Assembly (NCBI GenBank): GCA_963555705.1
Contig: OY743182.1
Coordinates: 54,688,592-54,752,591 of the forward strand
Reading direction: 5' to 3'
From: Ligustrum vulgare
Taxonomy: Eukaryota; Streptophyta; Magnoliopsida; Lamiales; Oleaceae
Length of the DNA stretch: 64,000 nt
The notes beneath the pieces were generated by a model. That model searched no databases and had not been told where the DNA came from. It saw only the letters and a program-made list of their open reading frames with translations. Both the position numbers and the translations under genes were made by a program. The first letter of the stretch is position 1. Every line of letters begins with the position of its first letter. Shown piece after piece: positions 10,186-21,743 of this stretch.

Positions 10186-11683
10186 TTAACCTAATGGTTC
10201 AGAATAACGACCTGCCCTTAACGTGAACCTTGGTGATGCCTCCAATTCATTGGCCATCCTTGCCACCTCTTCATTTTCTGAGTTTACAGATTCTGACTGA
10301 ACGATGCACGCCTCCAATGGATCTTTAGGGTGCTCCTCATCATATACACTACGAACTGCTTCTTGCACAGTGTCCACCGTGAAACACGTATCCAATGACG
10401 AGGGATATTTCATAGACTTAAAGATGTTGAAAGTGATCTTCTCCTCATCCACACGAAGCACTAGTGTTCCTTCGTGAACATCTATTAATGTCTTTCCCGT
10501 TCTCAAGAATGGTTGTCCCAAGATGAGGGGAATTGTCTTATCTTCTTCCATATCCAGTATAACAAAGTCCGCAGGGTAAATAAACTTCCCAACTCTTATC
10601 AATACGTCTTCAAGCAACCCCCACGGGTATTTTATCGAACGATCTGCTAATTGCAAGGAAATGGTGGTTGGTTTTGCTTCTCCAATCCCGAGCTTCCTGA
10701 AAATAGATAAAGGCATTAAGTTAATGCTGGAACCTAAATCACATAAAGCAGATTCAAATTCAATAGACCCAATGGTGCAAGGGATTGTGAAACTCCCTGG
10801 ATCCTTCAGTTTGGGAGGCAATTTCTTCTGGATTATTGCACTGCATTCTTCGGTGAGCATCACTGTCTCATGCTCGTCCAACTTTCGTTTATTTTTCAGG
10901 ATTTCTTTCATGAATTTCGCATAGCTCGGCATTTGGGGTAAAGCCTCTGCGAAGGGAATGTTGATGTGCAGCTGCTTGATTTTCTCAATAAATTTGGCAA
11001 ACTGCTGGTCTAATTTATGTTTCCTCAGCCTCTGTGGATATGGTATGGGAGGTACGTAGGCTTTAACTGGGGTCGGGGCCTTCCTCACCTCCGCTTCTTC
11101 TGCCCTGTCAGATTTTTCCGTTGAATTTTCTCTCTCCGTGTGATCAGCTTCTTTCTCTTCCACTGCTTCTGTTACTATTTCTGAGTTATCTGTTCCTTTC
11201 ACACTAATTTCTGGTAATTGAACTCCACTTCTGGTTGTAATGGCTTGTACCTGTTCTCTTGGATTTACTTCTGTATTACTGGGCAACTTACCTTGTTGTC
11301 TTTCTGAACTTGCGTTTGCCAACTGTCCCAATTGAATTTTTATTTCTTTAATATCAGCTTGATGTCTTTGCAGCAGCTGCAGTATCAATTCTTCACTAGA
11401 ATTCTTCTTAACTTGTTGTTGCTGCTGTGGTTGTTGTTGCTGAAACCCTGGTGGTCGTTGGGTGTTTTGATTATTAGCCCATGAAAAGTTGGGATGCTTC
11501 CTCCATTCAGGGTTGTACGTCTGTGAGTACATACCTCCTTGCTGCCTCTGATTGTTCCCAACAAAATTTGCATGTTCTTTATCCGGTTGACCTTGATATG
11601 CCATAGGACACTCTGATAGTGCATGATTCTCAAAACAGTAATCACAGACTATGGTTGTCTGAGCTGCAAGCACTGGCTGCTGA
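10186..11683 (-). pseudogene. Athila gag C-terminus (zinc knuckle) and protease
   Basis: On the minus strand a single CCHC-like knuckle (CDYCFENHALSEC) follows the gag core. Then come a Gln-rich stretch, a charged linker, YPQRLRKHKLDQQFAKF, and a retropepsin-like domain. The usual catalytic D(S/T)G is written here as ALCDLGSSINLMP. IILGQPFLRTG-type sequence (PLILGQPFLRTGKTLIDV) follows. It ends at TAA 10186-10188. The upstream edge is the target duplication of the nested solo LTR at 11684-11688. Reading across the solo LTR the frame is preserved, so gag and protease were one frame before insertion. Confidence 0.85.
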
Positions 11684-11688
11684 TTCAT

Positions 11689-14106
11689 TGTAGCGCCCCG
11701 AGTTCTAAATACCCGGTTCACCACGTCATTGTCTGATCTAACTTTTAAAATAACATTTTAGCGGAAGAAATAACTAAAATTCATTTTTGGCAACATTAAA
11801 TAAGCTGTAATGGTCGATAAAATTGAAAACATTTATGAAACAATTCGAAATAATAAATCGAGCGATTAATATTGTAAAGGAATTGACAATGTCATAATTT
11901 CTCAAATAACTGAAATTCTCAAAATTATCCAATGTTTGGAAATACGGAAATCATTAAAATAAGGTTTTCAACCATTTAACGTCTATTGCCACAATCATCC
12001 ATCACTTGCCACCCTCTCCGAAATCTGCAAACGTTGTTAAAATAGACATGAGCATTTCATAGAAATACTCAGTAGACTCATCGCCAATTAATTAGTCTAC
12101 AATATAACTGAACACATAAATGCAGGCTCTTTAGAAATATAGGGTGTGGGTAGTCTCTTCTTGTGCATTAAAGCACGGGGCTTCTTTTGAAAATCATAGG
12201 CTCTTTAGAAAACCGGGTGTTGGTAGTCTCGTCTCGTGCTCATGAGGCACGTATGTTATGCATAACATCATCATTTCTTGTAGCGGATTGGGCTCCCTCA
12301 AGGGGCATTTTCCCAATCTTGCCCGCATACTCATATCATACTCATTCCTGACGAGGGAATACAGGCTCGTTTTCATAAAAATGACTTTTCACAAGTCACA
12401 TAATATACACATTCACATGCAATCATAATTTAAATCAATTAATAGGGGCGAGTCTACCTTAAACTTGATGAGTGCAAAGTTGAGCGGGAACGACTTCAAT
12501 TCTTTAATTCTCCGTACGCTTCGTCTAGCCAATTAGAGGATTAAGTCGAATTAGTCTTTTGAAATCTGTAGTTTAAAAATGATAATTTACAATTTGGGGA
12601 CCAAAATTGAATATTTTAAAACTTGGGTGACCAAAATGAATATTTTGAAAGTTGAGGGACTAAAATAAATAATTTGAAAGTTGAGGGACTAAAATGAATA
12701 ATTTGAAAGTTGAGAGACTAAAATGAATATTTTTCAAAAGTTGGGTCGAAGCTCAAAATGAATATTAAATTTGGGGGCTCGAAATAATTGATTTTAAGAA
12801 TGAGGGCCAATTTAAAAAAATCACTTAAAGGAGTTAAGGGCTGAAAAGATAATTTTAAAACTATAAGGACTGATTTAAAACATTTTGCAAACTTAGGGAC
12901 TAAAGCTGCAAATTTGCTGAAAATTAATATATATAAAAAATCAAATCTTTCTCTCTCCTACCCATTTCTTCAGACGAAGAGAGCGAGAGGGAGGAGGCTG
13001 CGAGATGGGGGGATCAACCTGGGGGAGTTCTGCCGGCGATACCGCGGCGGTATCATCGCCGTCGCGTGGCGGTGATACGGAGGAGGAGGCGGTGACAAAA
13101 TAGCAAGGTGGGTGCGAAAAATCGAGAATAGCCGAGGCTTGAATTCGCGATTTTTCGGCGAGATTACCGGCGATTGAGGTAAGAGAAAGGATTTCTGGGG
13201 TTATGGGTTCTCTTCCTTGGGTTTTTGGTTTGATTTTTGGTTGGGAATGGGTAGTGATGATGATGGGTATGTGTGGTGGTGTCGCGGTGGGATTGCGGCG
13301 GTTTTCGAACCGTGGTTAAGGTGGAAATGGGTGGTGATGTGCGTGATGGATGTTCGACAATGGTGGCTGGAAGGTTGTGGACTGGGTGTGTTGATGGCGG
13401 TGATGGTGGTTGGTGGTGTCGCTGCTGCAGGGGGTGGTGGTTCTTGGTTTTGCTGGGGGTTGGTCGAGACTGCAATAGGGCTGAGTTGGTTGCTGGAAGT
13501 GGCTGCAATGGAGCTGGGGGAATGGTGTTGATGCTGCCGGTGGTGCCGGTGATGGAGCTGGTTTGGGTGGTGAAATAGGCAGCCTGCAGTGGGGGATGGC
13601 AGTGGCCGGTTGTGATGGCTGAAAAAATGGAATTGTGGTAGTGTTGAGAGAGATGCAGTATGATAGTGTATAAGGATAGTGAGGATTGAATTGGTGGAGT
13701 ATGGGTTGGATGAATAATGAAGTGGGTTGGTGATGTATAGTATGAGAATAGATAGGGTATGGGATTGATGTGATGGATGGGGTTGGTGGTGTGACATCTT
13801 GACAAGCAATGCACGTAGTTCGAGGGAAATTCGCATGCAAATTCAACTGGTCGAGAGAATGAAACTGATAAAATGAGATTGACGTAATTTGAGATTTAAA
13901 AATGATTTTGAAAATAATAATTTAAATAAATAATAAAATTTTGGAAAATTCGGATTTTTAATTAAAATCGAATTGACTTTACATTTCTCGACTTGGCTAG
14001 ACGAACGCGTCGTGACTTTAACTTAAAAATGGGCGAGATCGCAGCGACACGGTTTTTGAAACTTTGAAATAAATATTAAATTGCGTAAAAATTCTCGGTC
14101 GCTACA
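11689..14106 (+). mobile_element. Solo LTR nested in Athila gag
   Basis: A 2418-bp insert begins TGTAGCGCCCCGAG and ends CTCGGTCGCTACA. It has the TG...CA ends of an LTR and a perfect 5-bp target duplication TTCAT (11684-11688 and 14107-14111). No internal coding region or second LTR is present, so it is a solo LTR left by LTR-LTR recombination. The TGTAGCG start suggests a Ty3/gypsy chromovirus-like family; orientation (+) is inferred from that. The middle has repeated AAAGTTGAGGGACTAAAAT-like units (12590-12730) and a GC-rich leader-like part (12960-13110). A G/T-rich stretch follows (13200-13800) whose long reverse frames are Pro/Thr-rich shadows and are not treated as genes. Confidence 0.9.
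13035..13078 (+). other. Overlapping GC-rich hairpins in the solo LTR
   Basis: GATACCGC and GCGGTATC form a perfect inverted repeat around one base (13038-13054). The same right arm, as GTATCATCGCC, can instead pair with GGCGGTGATAC about 7 bases downstream with one mismatch. The two stems share bases and cannot form together. Confidence 0.6.
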
Positions 14107-15041
14107 TTCATGCTGTCAAATTTCTTCGTCAGTGCGTCCAATTTAGCATTAATCGCGGTAATTTCATTTACTGCAGCAATTCCACTAGATTTCTGTGCGG
14201 TGCGATTGGAGTACCACTGATAACTATTTGCTGCCATTTTCTCGATTGTTTCGGAGGCTTCTTCGTAAGTCAAATCCATCACTGATCCACTCGCAGCTGA
14301 ATCTGCATTCTTCTTGTTATCATTGGTCAACCCGTTGTAGAAAGTTTGTATGAGGATCCAATCAGCTATTCCATGGGTAGGACATTGACGAACTAGCTCA
14401 TTGAACCTCTCCCAAGCCTCAAAAATGGACTCTCCTGGCTGTTGATTGAACGAAAGGATTTCGCGCCTTAACTTTGACATCCGGCCAAGTGGAAAGAACT
14501 TGTCAACAAATTTTTGACTCATTACTTCCCAAGTAGAGATTGTATGGAGGGGCAGCGTGTAAAACCATGCCTTTGCCTTGTCTGCCAATGAGAAAGAAAA
14601 TAATTTCAACTTCACAGCGTCACCCGGAACTCCGTTCATTCGCTGCATGTCACATAATTCTTAAAAGGTTCGCAGGTGTGCATGTGGATCTTCAGACGGC
14701 AACCCATGAAAGACGGCAGAGTTTTGGATCAGAGAAATCAAAGAAGTCTTGACCTCAAAGTTATTGGCAGGTATAGAAGGCGGCACTATGCAAGTTCCAA
14801 TGTTTCCCACCGGAGGAATCATATAATCCCTTAACGCTCGCCTTCCATTGTTCGGTTGATTTTGTTGTTGCACTACAACTTCTGCTGGCAGATTATTTTG
14901 GTTTGGCTGAATTGGGTTATCTGCCATTGCTAAATCTGTGTGTTGAGCTGCTTCCAACTGTTGTTTGCGCCTTTGTCGAAAAGTGCGTTCAATTTCTGTA
15001 TCAAAAGGAAACAATTCAAAAGATTTAGTTCTTCTTAACAT
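14107..15041 (-). pseudogene. Athila gag N-terminus and core
   Basis: The minus-strand start at 15041 (MLRRTKSFELFPFDTEIERT) is typical of Athila gag. The retrotransposon gag core follows: FHGLPSEDPHAHLR, then MQRMNGVPGDAVKLKLFSFSL, KAKAWFYTLP, FPLGRMSKLRREI, GESIFEAWERFNELVRQCP, and a C-terminal SMN. Gag forms the particle that packages element RNA. An in-frame TAA at 14661-14663 lies where related proteins have leucine before ELCD, and the solo LTR interrupts the frame at 14106. A poly-Asn/Gln stretch (NPIQPNQNN, QQQNQPNN) precedes the core. Confidence 0.88.
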
Positions 15042-15149
15042 GAATTTATAAAGACAAATCGAAAAATAAAAATAAACTAAATTACAATAAAGCAAAACAA
15101 AATTCAAATTAAAGCAAGAATTTATTGGTATCGATATTAGTAAAAACAG

Positions 15150-15167
15150 TCCCCGGCAACGGCGCCA
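15150..15167 (-). other. Primer-binding site
   Basis: The minus strand reads TGGCGCCGTTGCCGGGGA, the standard primer-binding site of many Athila-type elements, commonly attributed to a tRNA-Asp 3' end. It lies six bases from the 5' LTR edge and thereby fixes that edge at 15174. Confidence 0.85.
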
Positions 15168-15173
15168 AAAACT

Positions 15174-16620
15174 TGTTCACCGATATCTCGCAATACAAAA
15201 TATCCCCGCAAGTGAACGGGTCGTGAAGAGTAGTTAAAATGGACCTAAGAGTCCGGATTATCGTTCCCACAAGGACCGTTGACTAAGTACCGAAATGTGT
15301 AAATTTTTATCCCTATTTGAACAAAGAAATGAATTTTTGATGGTTTGGAAACTAATGTTTATAACTATGCCTAACAGATTAAAACTTTGCACAGGATTGA
15401 GGTTTCACAATTGCTGATTGTTTTTAAGTATAATTGAGAGTGGTTGGGATTCACGAGTTCACCTAGCCAATTAAATCAATTCCGGTTCCATATTTTATTT
15501 TCTAAATATGTGATCGATCAAGTTCACTAAATTAAGTTGAGATTCCTCTCTCGAGTTTAAATCAACTCTACCTAGATAAGTCAACCATGTATCTCTACAG
15601 CGGGTCCGAATATTCCTTATCTAAATGCATTACATGCAAGAACTCATACATGATCGCACTAATCACGAAAGTATATATCTATCTCTCGTTCAATTAATGG
15701 ATTTATTACCTAGATCTATGTTATTAACTCACATCTCGGATTATGGAAATAACACATAAAGTCATGAACAAGTGGCCAATTCATTCAAGCATTAAACGCA
15801 ATAATAAACCATCACATGCATTACGGCGTTAAAACAAGGAACATGGAATTAAAGTAATTGACTAAGCTACATCGTGATTCCCAACGTTAAGATTAGTTAC
15901 TCATAATGAAGGAATAATGAAAACAATCTAAATCACAATTAAACATATTGGAATTTATGAATTCAACAATAGGAAAAGAAGTCTTGCACCAAGAATCAGA
16001 TTTCTGTGTTGAGCTCCTAATTCCCGTGCTTTTCCGTGCTTGAATCCCCTGCGTCAACTGGATGTTGATTTGCCAAGAATTCTCCAATATTCAGCTCTGC
16101 AAGACCTGCTCTCCAGTTGCCTCTCGCGCTCTGTTACAACTTAGGTTAATTTCCCGAGTCTTCTCTCTTAAAATCGCGCACAAAAGCCCAATACAGGCCC
16201 AGTCGAACACCCACGCGATCGCGTGGTAGGAACGTCAGCGATCGCGTGGGCGAGCCTTTTTCCGCTCTGCATAAATTTTGTCGCCATGTCGCGATCGCTA
16301 ACATTGAGACCTCGCGATCGCTACCTGGAGTTTTACTATGCGATTCACCATCTTCTTCTTGGCCTTCAAGTTGGTCCTCTGATTTTATTTGCGAAATGTA
16401 TCCCCCACTATTGATTTGATCAATTTGACCCTAGAATTTCTGTTTCTCTTCAATTCTCCTTCTTTTGACCTTTATTTCCCGTAATTGCTTCCTTGTTCCT
16501 CTTTTTGACTAAAATCTGAAATAACAACAATTAAATGCAATTTAGGTAGAATAAATTCATAAATCAACACGATAAATTCTCATTTTGGCATATCCCAAAG
16601 TGTATAAAATACACCTATCA
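15174..16620 (-). repeat. Athila 5' LTR, full length
   Basis: 1447 bp. On the minus strand it starts TGATAGGTGTATTTTATACA (16620) and ends GATATCGGTGAACA (15174). Both LTR ends have the TG...CA signature. The 15403-16620 part matches the 3' LTR at all but three positions. The four-palindrome cluster recurs at 16215-16321. The adjoining right host sequence CTTCC (16621-16625) would be the right target-site copy. Confidence 0.92.
16215..16321. promoter_or_regulatory. Four GCGATCGC palindromes in the 5' LTR
   Basis: Exact copies of the 3' LTR sites, starting at 16215, 16238, 16291 and 16314 (spacing 23, 53, 23). Confidence 0.8.
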
Positions 16621-17215
16621 CTTCCCTGCAAAAATACGTGTCGGGAGGGACATATTACAATTAATAAGTCGCCATGCCTGTTTCGCCACCAATGCCGGAT
16701 TGAACTTGGTGAACTCACGGAAACCCAACCCACCCTTGCGCTTACTACGACACAAATCTCCCCACTTTTTTCAGCAAATCTTTCTTTCTTCTCCTCTAGC
16801 ACCCCACCAGAAGCTCCTGACAATTGAAGTGAGCTGTTGACATAAGGAAATCGGAATTTTGAAAATGCTCATGAGGTAAGTTGGAATGGCTTGTAAGACA
16901 AATTTAATGAGTACTTCCCTACCCCCAACTGAAAAACAAATTCCTTTCCATCCATGCACTTTTTTCCACACACTGTCTTTAATGTCCGCAAAGGTTTTGA
17001 CATTTTCCCTCCCCACCACCGTAGGTAGGCCCAAATAATGATCATGTTCACGTGTCGTTTCTAGGTTCAAGATTGATAGAATCATTCCTCGGTCCTCTTG
17101 CTTCACATTTGGGTTAAAATATATACCAGATTTCTCCAAGTTGATTTTCTGTCCAGACGCCTTTCATAGATGCTCAAAATGTTGAGAATGGTTTCACAGT
17201 CCTGCACTTTACCCA
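16621..17215 (-). pseudogene. LINE reverse transcriptase C-terminal part
   Basis: The minus strand encodes the end of a plant L1-type RT: GQKINLEKSG, HYLGLPTVVGRE, FADIKDSVWKKVHGWK, GGREVLIKFVLQAIPTYLMS, FWWGARG. After a frame change near 16770 it continues GGLGFREFTKFNPALVAKQA. At least two frameshifts are present (near 17165 and 16770). It is the upstream half of the LINE at 690-1520. Beyond 17215 the LINE match is lost. Confidence 0.85.
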
Positions 17216-17405
17216 CACGAATTTAAAATTAATTCGAATGAAAATTGCATTAATCAACACGAATTTAAATACGACATTAATGTACACAAATTTTTATTTT
17301 ATTTTATTTTTGTTTTAGTTTTTTTCCCCAAAAATTGTAAGTGTATTTTGGAGAGAAAATTGTATTTAATGCTTTTCTCTCCACACTTCTACTTTTATAT
17401 ATGTA

Positions 17406-17432
17406 CTAGTATTTCACCCGTACGATGCACGG
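17406..17432 (-). mobile_element. Helitron-like 3' terminus
   Basis: On the minus strand the sequence reads CCGTGCATCGTACGGG, seven bases, then CTAG followed by T. An imperfect short hairpin just before CTRR|T is the Helitron 3' end signature. The element body would extend to the right. A decayed relative of the same end occurs near 18017-18045 (AGTGCATTGAAC with a shared ATATCGATA-type interior), suggesting related copies side by side. The 5' TC end was not located. Confidence 0.55.
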
Positions 17433-18659
17433 AAGTTGTTATCCACAATATCGATTTTAATAAGTATTTATAAAATTTTAATGCTTATACATAATCAACA
17501 CATATATAAATGTATAAAAAATAATTTTCTATTTCAATAATTATTAGACTTTAAAAAATAATATACCTAATTCAAATAATTAAAAACATATTTGAATATT
17601 TAAATATTTGAATTTAATGAATAAAACTTTATTTACAAAAATAAGCAGTCAAAATAATAATTTTGAAAATCTCGTAATTATCATGATACGACAATCGAAT
17701 AAAGTTAGAAATCACGAAATTGTACTGAAAATCTTATACCCAGTAATCTTTAAAAATTATCAAAAATAAGTATGGTTAAAAAAATATTAATCATTGTATT
17801 AATATTATTAACTTAAAAGAAATCAAAGTATTAACTCTTCAATATTAACCTTCGTTCAATAACTTTTTTGATAAATTATTTATAAGTAACACATTTTTTC
17901 AACCCACTTTTTAATCACATATATTTCTCCAAAAATTTTCTCAACCACAAATTTTATTATAATACTAAAACATAAAGAATTTAAGAATTAATTCTGTCAG
18001 ACTATCCTACTTTCATATATAGTATAGATTTTCAACAGTGCATTGAACTAAAATTGATATCCGTAATATCGATAAGCATTCGTTAAAATTTAATGATTAT
18101 ACTTAATCAACACCAATGCAAAAGATATAAAAATAATTTTTTCATTTTCATCACATATTTAACATTTTTCTCAATTTTCATTCAAAAACACCAATATAAT
18201 AATTAAAAATATGTGTTTAATCTTAATATACGACAATTGAACAACGTTGAAGATTAAGAAACTATTATATCATATAATCTTTGTACAATTATTAAAATGA
18301 AAAATAATTAAAAAATATTAACCATTATCTTTATAATATATAAAAGTAATGTAGTTTCTAAAAACAATTTCCAGCCCATTTATATATATATATAATCAAT
18401 TTTAATTTTATTATTAACACTAATACTGGATGAGTTCAATTAATATTTTTAGTTATCACTATTAAAGTTATCATTTAATTATTTTATTTATTTATTTGCT
18501 GTTTCTAAAAATAATTTCCCGTCCATTTATCTATTTCTATAAATAGTAAGATCTCATAGAATTAAATAGTGTGAATACAAAGTGGTTTAGTGTGAATGCA
18601 AAATTGATGTAGGTCAAATGTGAATGCAAAATCTGGATAAATGTGAATGCATTTATTGC

Positions 18660-18663
<4 letters not shown>

Positions 18664-18710
<47 letters not shown>
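18664..18710. repeat. (AT)n microsatellite
   Basis: About 23 AT dinucleotides immediately left of a Helitron-like 3' end. Confidence 0.95.
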
Positions 18711-18715
<5 letters not shown>

Positions 18716-18716
<1 letters not shown>

Positions 18717-18742
18717 TAGTATTTTCACCCGTGCGTTGCACG
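18716..18742 (-). mobile_element. Helitron-like 3' terminus
   Basis: On the minus strand a perfect stem CGTGC / GCACG with a three-base loop is followed by GGGTGAAAATA, then CTAG and T. It sits directly against an (AT)n array, consistent with Helitron insertion between A and T. The element would extend rightward from here. Confidence 0.65.
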
Positions 18743-18930
18743 ATCATCATGTCTTCTCATATAATTACGAATACAATATTTTTCTATTTTTTATAAGAAT
18801 AAACATATATATGTATAATGATATAAATAGAGTGAATAAAACAGAGTGAATATTTCTGCTTATTTGTATTATATTGTTTGTCCATACACTCCGCATACCA
18901 AAAAAAAACCCTGCAATTTTCATAATTAAA

Positions 18931-19641
18931 TGTAGGATTACCAAAATCCAAGTACTCTACAACATTCGTATAAGAATTAGATAAGAAAAGTACATCATTA
19001 TATTGTAAATGAATAAAAAATACTGTCGCATGAGAGAAATAATTTGAAGAAATTCATAGTTTAAATAATGATAAATGAATGCATAATTTTTAGATGAAAA
19101 ATAATAAGTCATATATAGGAAAATCATTTATTTACGAAATTTAATCCATATAATTAAAAAAAATTGTAAACTATAAAAATTAAAAATTATTGTATTGTAA
19201 TATTTGAATAGTAAAAAAAAAAACAAAAAATGACAAATAAAGTATCAAATAAATAATAGTCTATAACAATTACTACCCAATTACTCCAAAAAAATTTATT
19301 CGAGAATTATACCTTATGATGTTGGATCACCAATATCCAAGTACTCTGCAATGTTCGTATAAGAATTAGATAAGAAAAGTACATCATTATATTTTAAATG
19401 GATAAAAAATACTGTCGCATGATAGAAATAATTTGAAGAAGTTCATAGTGTAAATAATGATAAATGAATGCGTAGTTTTTAGATGAAAAATAATAAGTCA
19501 TATATAAGAAAATCATTTATATATGGAATTTAATCCATATAATTAAAAAAAAAATTTGTAAACTATAAAAATTAAAAATTATTGTATTGTAATATTTGAA
19601 TAGTAAAAAAAAATGACAAATAAAGTATCAAATGAATAATA

Positions 19642-19645
<4 letters not shown>
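18931..19645. repeat. 389-bp tandem duplication
   Basis: 18931-19254 is repeated from 19320 to about 19640 with high identity (both have AAGAATTAGATAAGAAAAGT and TACTGTCGCATGA). The second copy ends in an AT dinucleotide array at about 19645-19676. Non-coding. Confidence 0.85.
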
Positions 19646-19678
<33 letters not shown>

Positions 19679-20680
19679 GGTTGATATTTTTTTAATCAAT
19701 TTTAATTTTATTATTAATACTAATACTGGATGAGTTCAATTAATATTTTTAGTTATCAGTATTAAAATTATCATTTAATTATTTTATTTATTTATTTGCT
19801 GTTCTTAATATTATAAATTCTATGTATAGCCATCAATATAAAAATTGCATTTTAATTATTAATTGTCAAATCATTTGTTATCTTTAATATCAAAAATTAT
19901 ATTTTTTGAAATATATATGTAGTTGAAAAAATGCGCTGCTTATAAATAATTTATAGAAAAAGTTATGGAATGAAGACTAATATTGAATAATTAATACTTT
20001 GATTTCTTTTTAGTTAATAATATCAATATAATGATTAATATTTTTAATCATTCTTAATTTTAATAAATATTTAAAGATTATAGGGTATAAGATTATTTGT
20101 ATAATTTTGTGATCTCCAACTTTAATCGGTTGTCATATCATGATAATTGCGAGATTTAAAATTATTATTTTGACTATTTGACTTTGATTTTTTTAGAATT
20201 GTTTTTATGAAATAGTGATTTTTTAGAATGTACAATTAAAAAGTAATATGAAAAATTGTAAAATATAATTTTTTAAAGAATGTGTGATTGAAAATGAATG
20301 TTTAGAAAAATTGATTCTTGAAAAATCAATTTCATATGAGTAAGTGATAAAGTATTATGTCTTGTGGATTAAACAACAATGCCGCTTTTATGAATTGAGA
20401 TGCATAGGGGATTTCTCAGTAAATATTAAATAAAGTTAAATATATTTATGAAATACATTCGTTAAAATTTAATCAAAACTAACATTTCATGTTGCTTAAT
20501 TTGCTACATTTATTTAAAGGCAAAATATATTACCACCACAATTTATACTAAATACACCACATTATATTTACACCACTAATAAAATATATTATTTTTAAAT
20601 ACACTACACTGCAAATACAAATATACCCCTTTATCTCTAATTGTAAAAAACATAATTCTGAATTTGTACACCACAAACAC

Positions 20681-21743
20681 AGTTCCGTGAGTTCGACCGA
20701 TTCCTTCTCGGAATGTTGCTTCTAGGTCTTCTTTGTTTCAGATAAAGGCTTCATTCCAGTGAGAATTACTTTTTTTACCAGGATTGTGTCTGATTTCAAC
20801 TTTTAATTCCCAGATGGTGCCTAATTGAGCTCAGTCCCCTTCGAATTTGTGCCGGACCCTACTATTGATTTTGTCAGTTCTTGCTCAATCTACGCATACT
20901 TTTCACCGGTGACTTCTTTAACTTGATGTTCTTTCATTTTTTTTGTTGTACTTTCTTGATTGCTGGGGTGACCTCTAGTTAAAACTCAAAAGTTGTAGCA
21001 TTTGTTATCTAATTTGATTAGTTGATTTGAAATCGGTGAAATCACTTGGAACTATAGATGTTGTTGGGGGTATTTATGCCTGTTTAGCTGGTTTTCTAGG
21101 CTAATTACAAGGTTCAGTATTGAATTTATTCTTGGCGGTTGAGGTGGAAAGGAAGAATTGACTTTTGAAGGTGATGGGGATTAGATTTTCTTTACTTATA
21201 AGGCATAAAATTTAGTGGTAGAGTTAGTTCTTAATGCTGTGTGTAATTTCACTTGCACATGTATAAAGGCTAAACCAAAACGGACGAGAACTTTTATCAA
21301 ATATGTTTGCATTGGTGTAACTTTTTCTTCTTATAATTCATTTAATATCATTTCAGACACATTGCGATTCATAGCAAATCAGAACGTGTCTTCAACTTGG
21401 CAGATGGTGTAAAATAATTACTTCTTCCTTCATAATCAGTATATTAGCCATTTAGCCTTGTCTACTTTGGATTTGAATGAGAATATGTAGTAGGTCATGT
21501 ACTCAGAAATCTTATAACTATATTAGCTGGAAATATTAACAATAGTTCTTGATGATCTGTAGACAAATTATGGTAATCCATCTGACAATGATTAAACATG
21601 CTGTCCCTGTTATGTTGCATTGGGATTCAATAAAATCATACTTAGTAGTCTTAACCTTATATCATCAGTCAAGACATGTTTATAATTATGCTGTCTCGTT
21701 AGAATTTGGTTTATATTGATAATTTTTTCGCCATCATTCTCAG
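20681..21743. other. Unassigned stretch upstream of phosphorylase exon
   Basis: No conserved protein is firmly recognised. A short string near 20695-20765 in one plus frame (SRNVASRSSLFQIKASFQ before GTGAGAA) could be a transit-peptide-like first exon of the phosphorylase gene. That is speculative, and the many exons expected between it and 21744 are absent. Confidence 0.3.

Larger units (their letters stand above)
1537..16620 (-). mobile_element. Athila-type Ty3/gypsy LTR retrotransposon, defective
   Basis: Minus-strand element of about 15.1 kb including a nested 2.4-kb solo LTR. In element order it has: 5' LTR 16620-15174, primer-binding site 15167-15150, gag from about 15041, zinc knuckle and protease to 10186, RT 10185-9238, RNase H to 8502, integrase 8501-7221, an env-position third ORF 5785-4450, a polypurine tract at 2770-2755, and a 3' LTR 2754-1537. 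The Athila assignment rests on the TGGCGCCGTTGCCGGGGA primer-binding site, the gag and pol sequences, and the extra ORF after integrase. The 3' LTR lacks about 229 bp at its outer end and the left target-site copy is gone. Aligned LTRs differ at 3 of 1218 bases. All coding blocks carry stops or frameshifts, so it is non-autonomous as read. Confidence 0.93.
18392..19802. repeat. Direct repeat of about 110 bp, period 1300
   Basis: 18392-18502 is repeated at 19692-19802 (both contain ACTGGATGAGTTCAATTAAT) with few substitutions. Between them lie a Helitron-like end, an (AT)n array and a 389-bp tandem duplication. Confidence 0.8.
17648..20180. repeat. Long inverted repeat
   Basis: About 255 bp at 17648-17903 recurs in reverse complement at about 19922-20180 with clear but imperfect identity (shared TATCATGATA, CTTATAAATAATTTAT and CTTTGATTTCTTTT words). 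The arms are separated by about 2 kb. They could be two inverted copies of one element or a foldback structure. Confidence 0.75.
17216..20680. other. AT-rich non-coding stretch with decayed repeats
   Basis: No protein-coding sequence is visible. The stretch is built of Helitron-type 3' ends, inverted arms, direct repeats and microsatellites, listed separately. 20190-20680 shows nothing I recognise. Confidence 0.6.

Noticed and set aside
13164..13846. Three long overlapping minus-strand frames, Pro/Thr/His-rich
   Set aside because: They are shadows of G/T-rich low-complexity DNA inside the solo LTR, with no conserved domain and all frames open at once.
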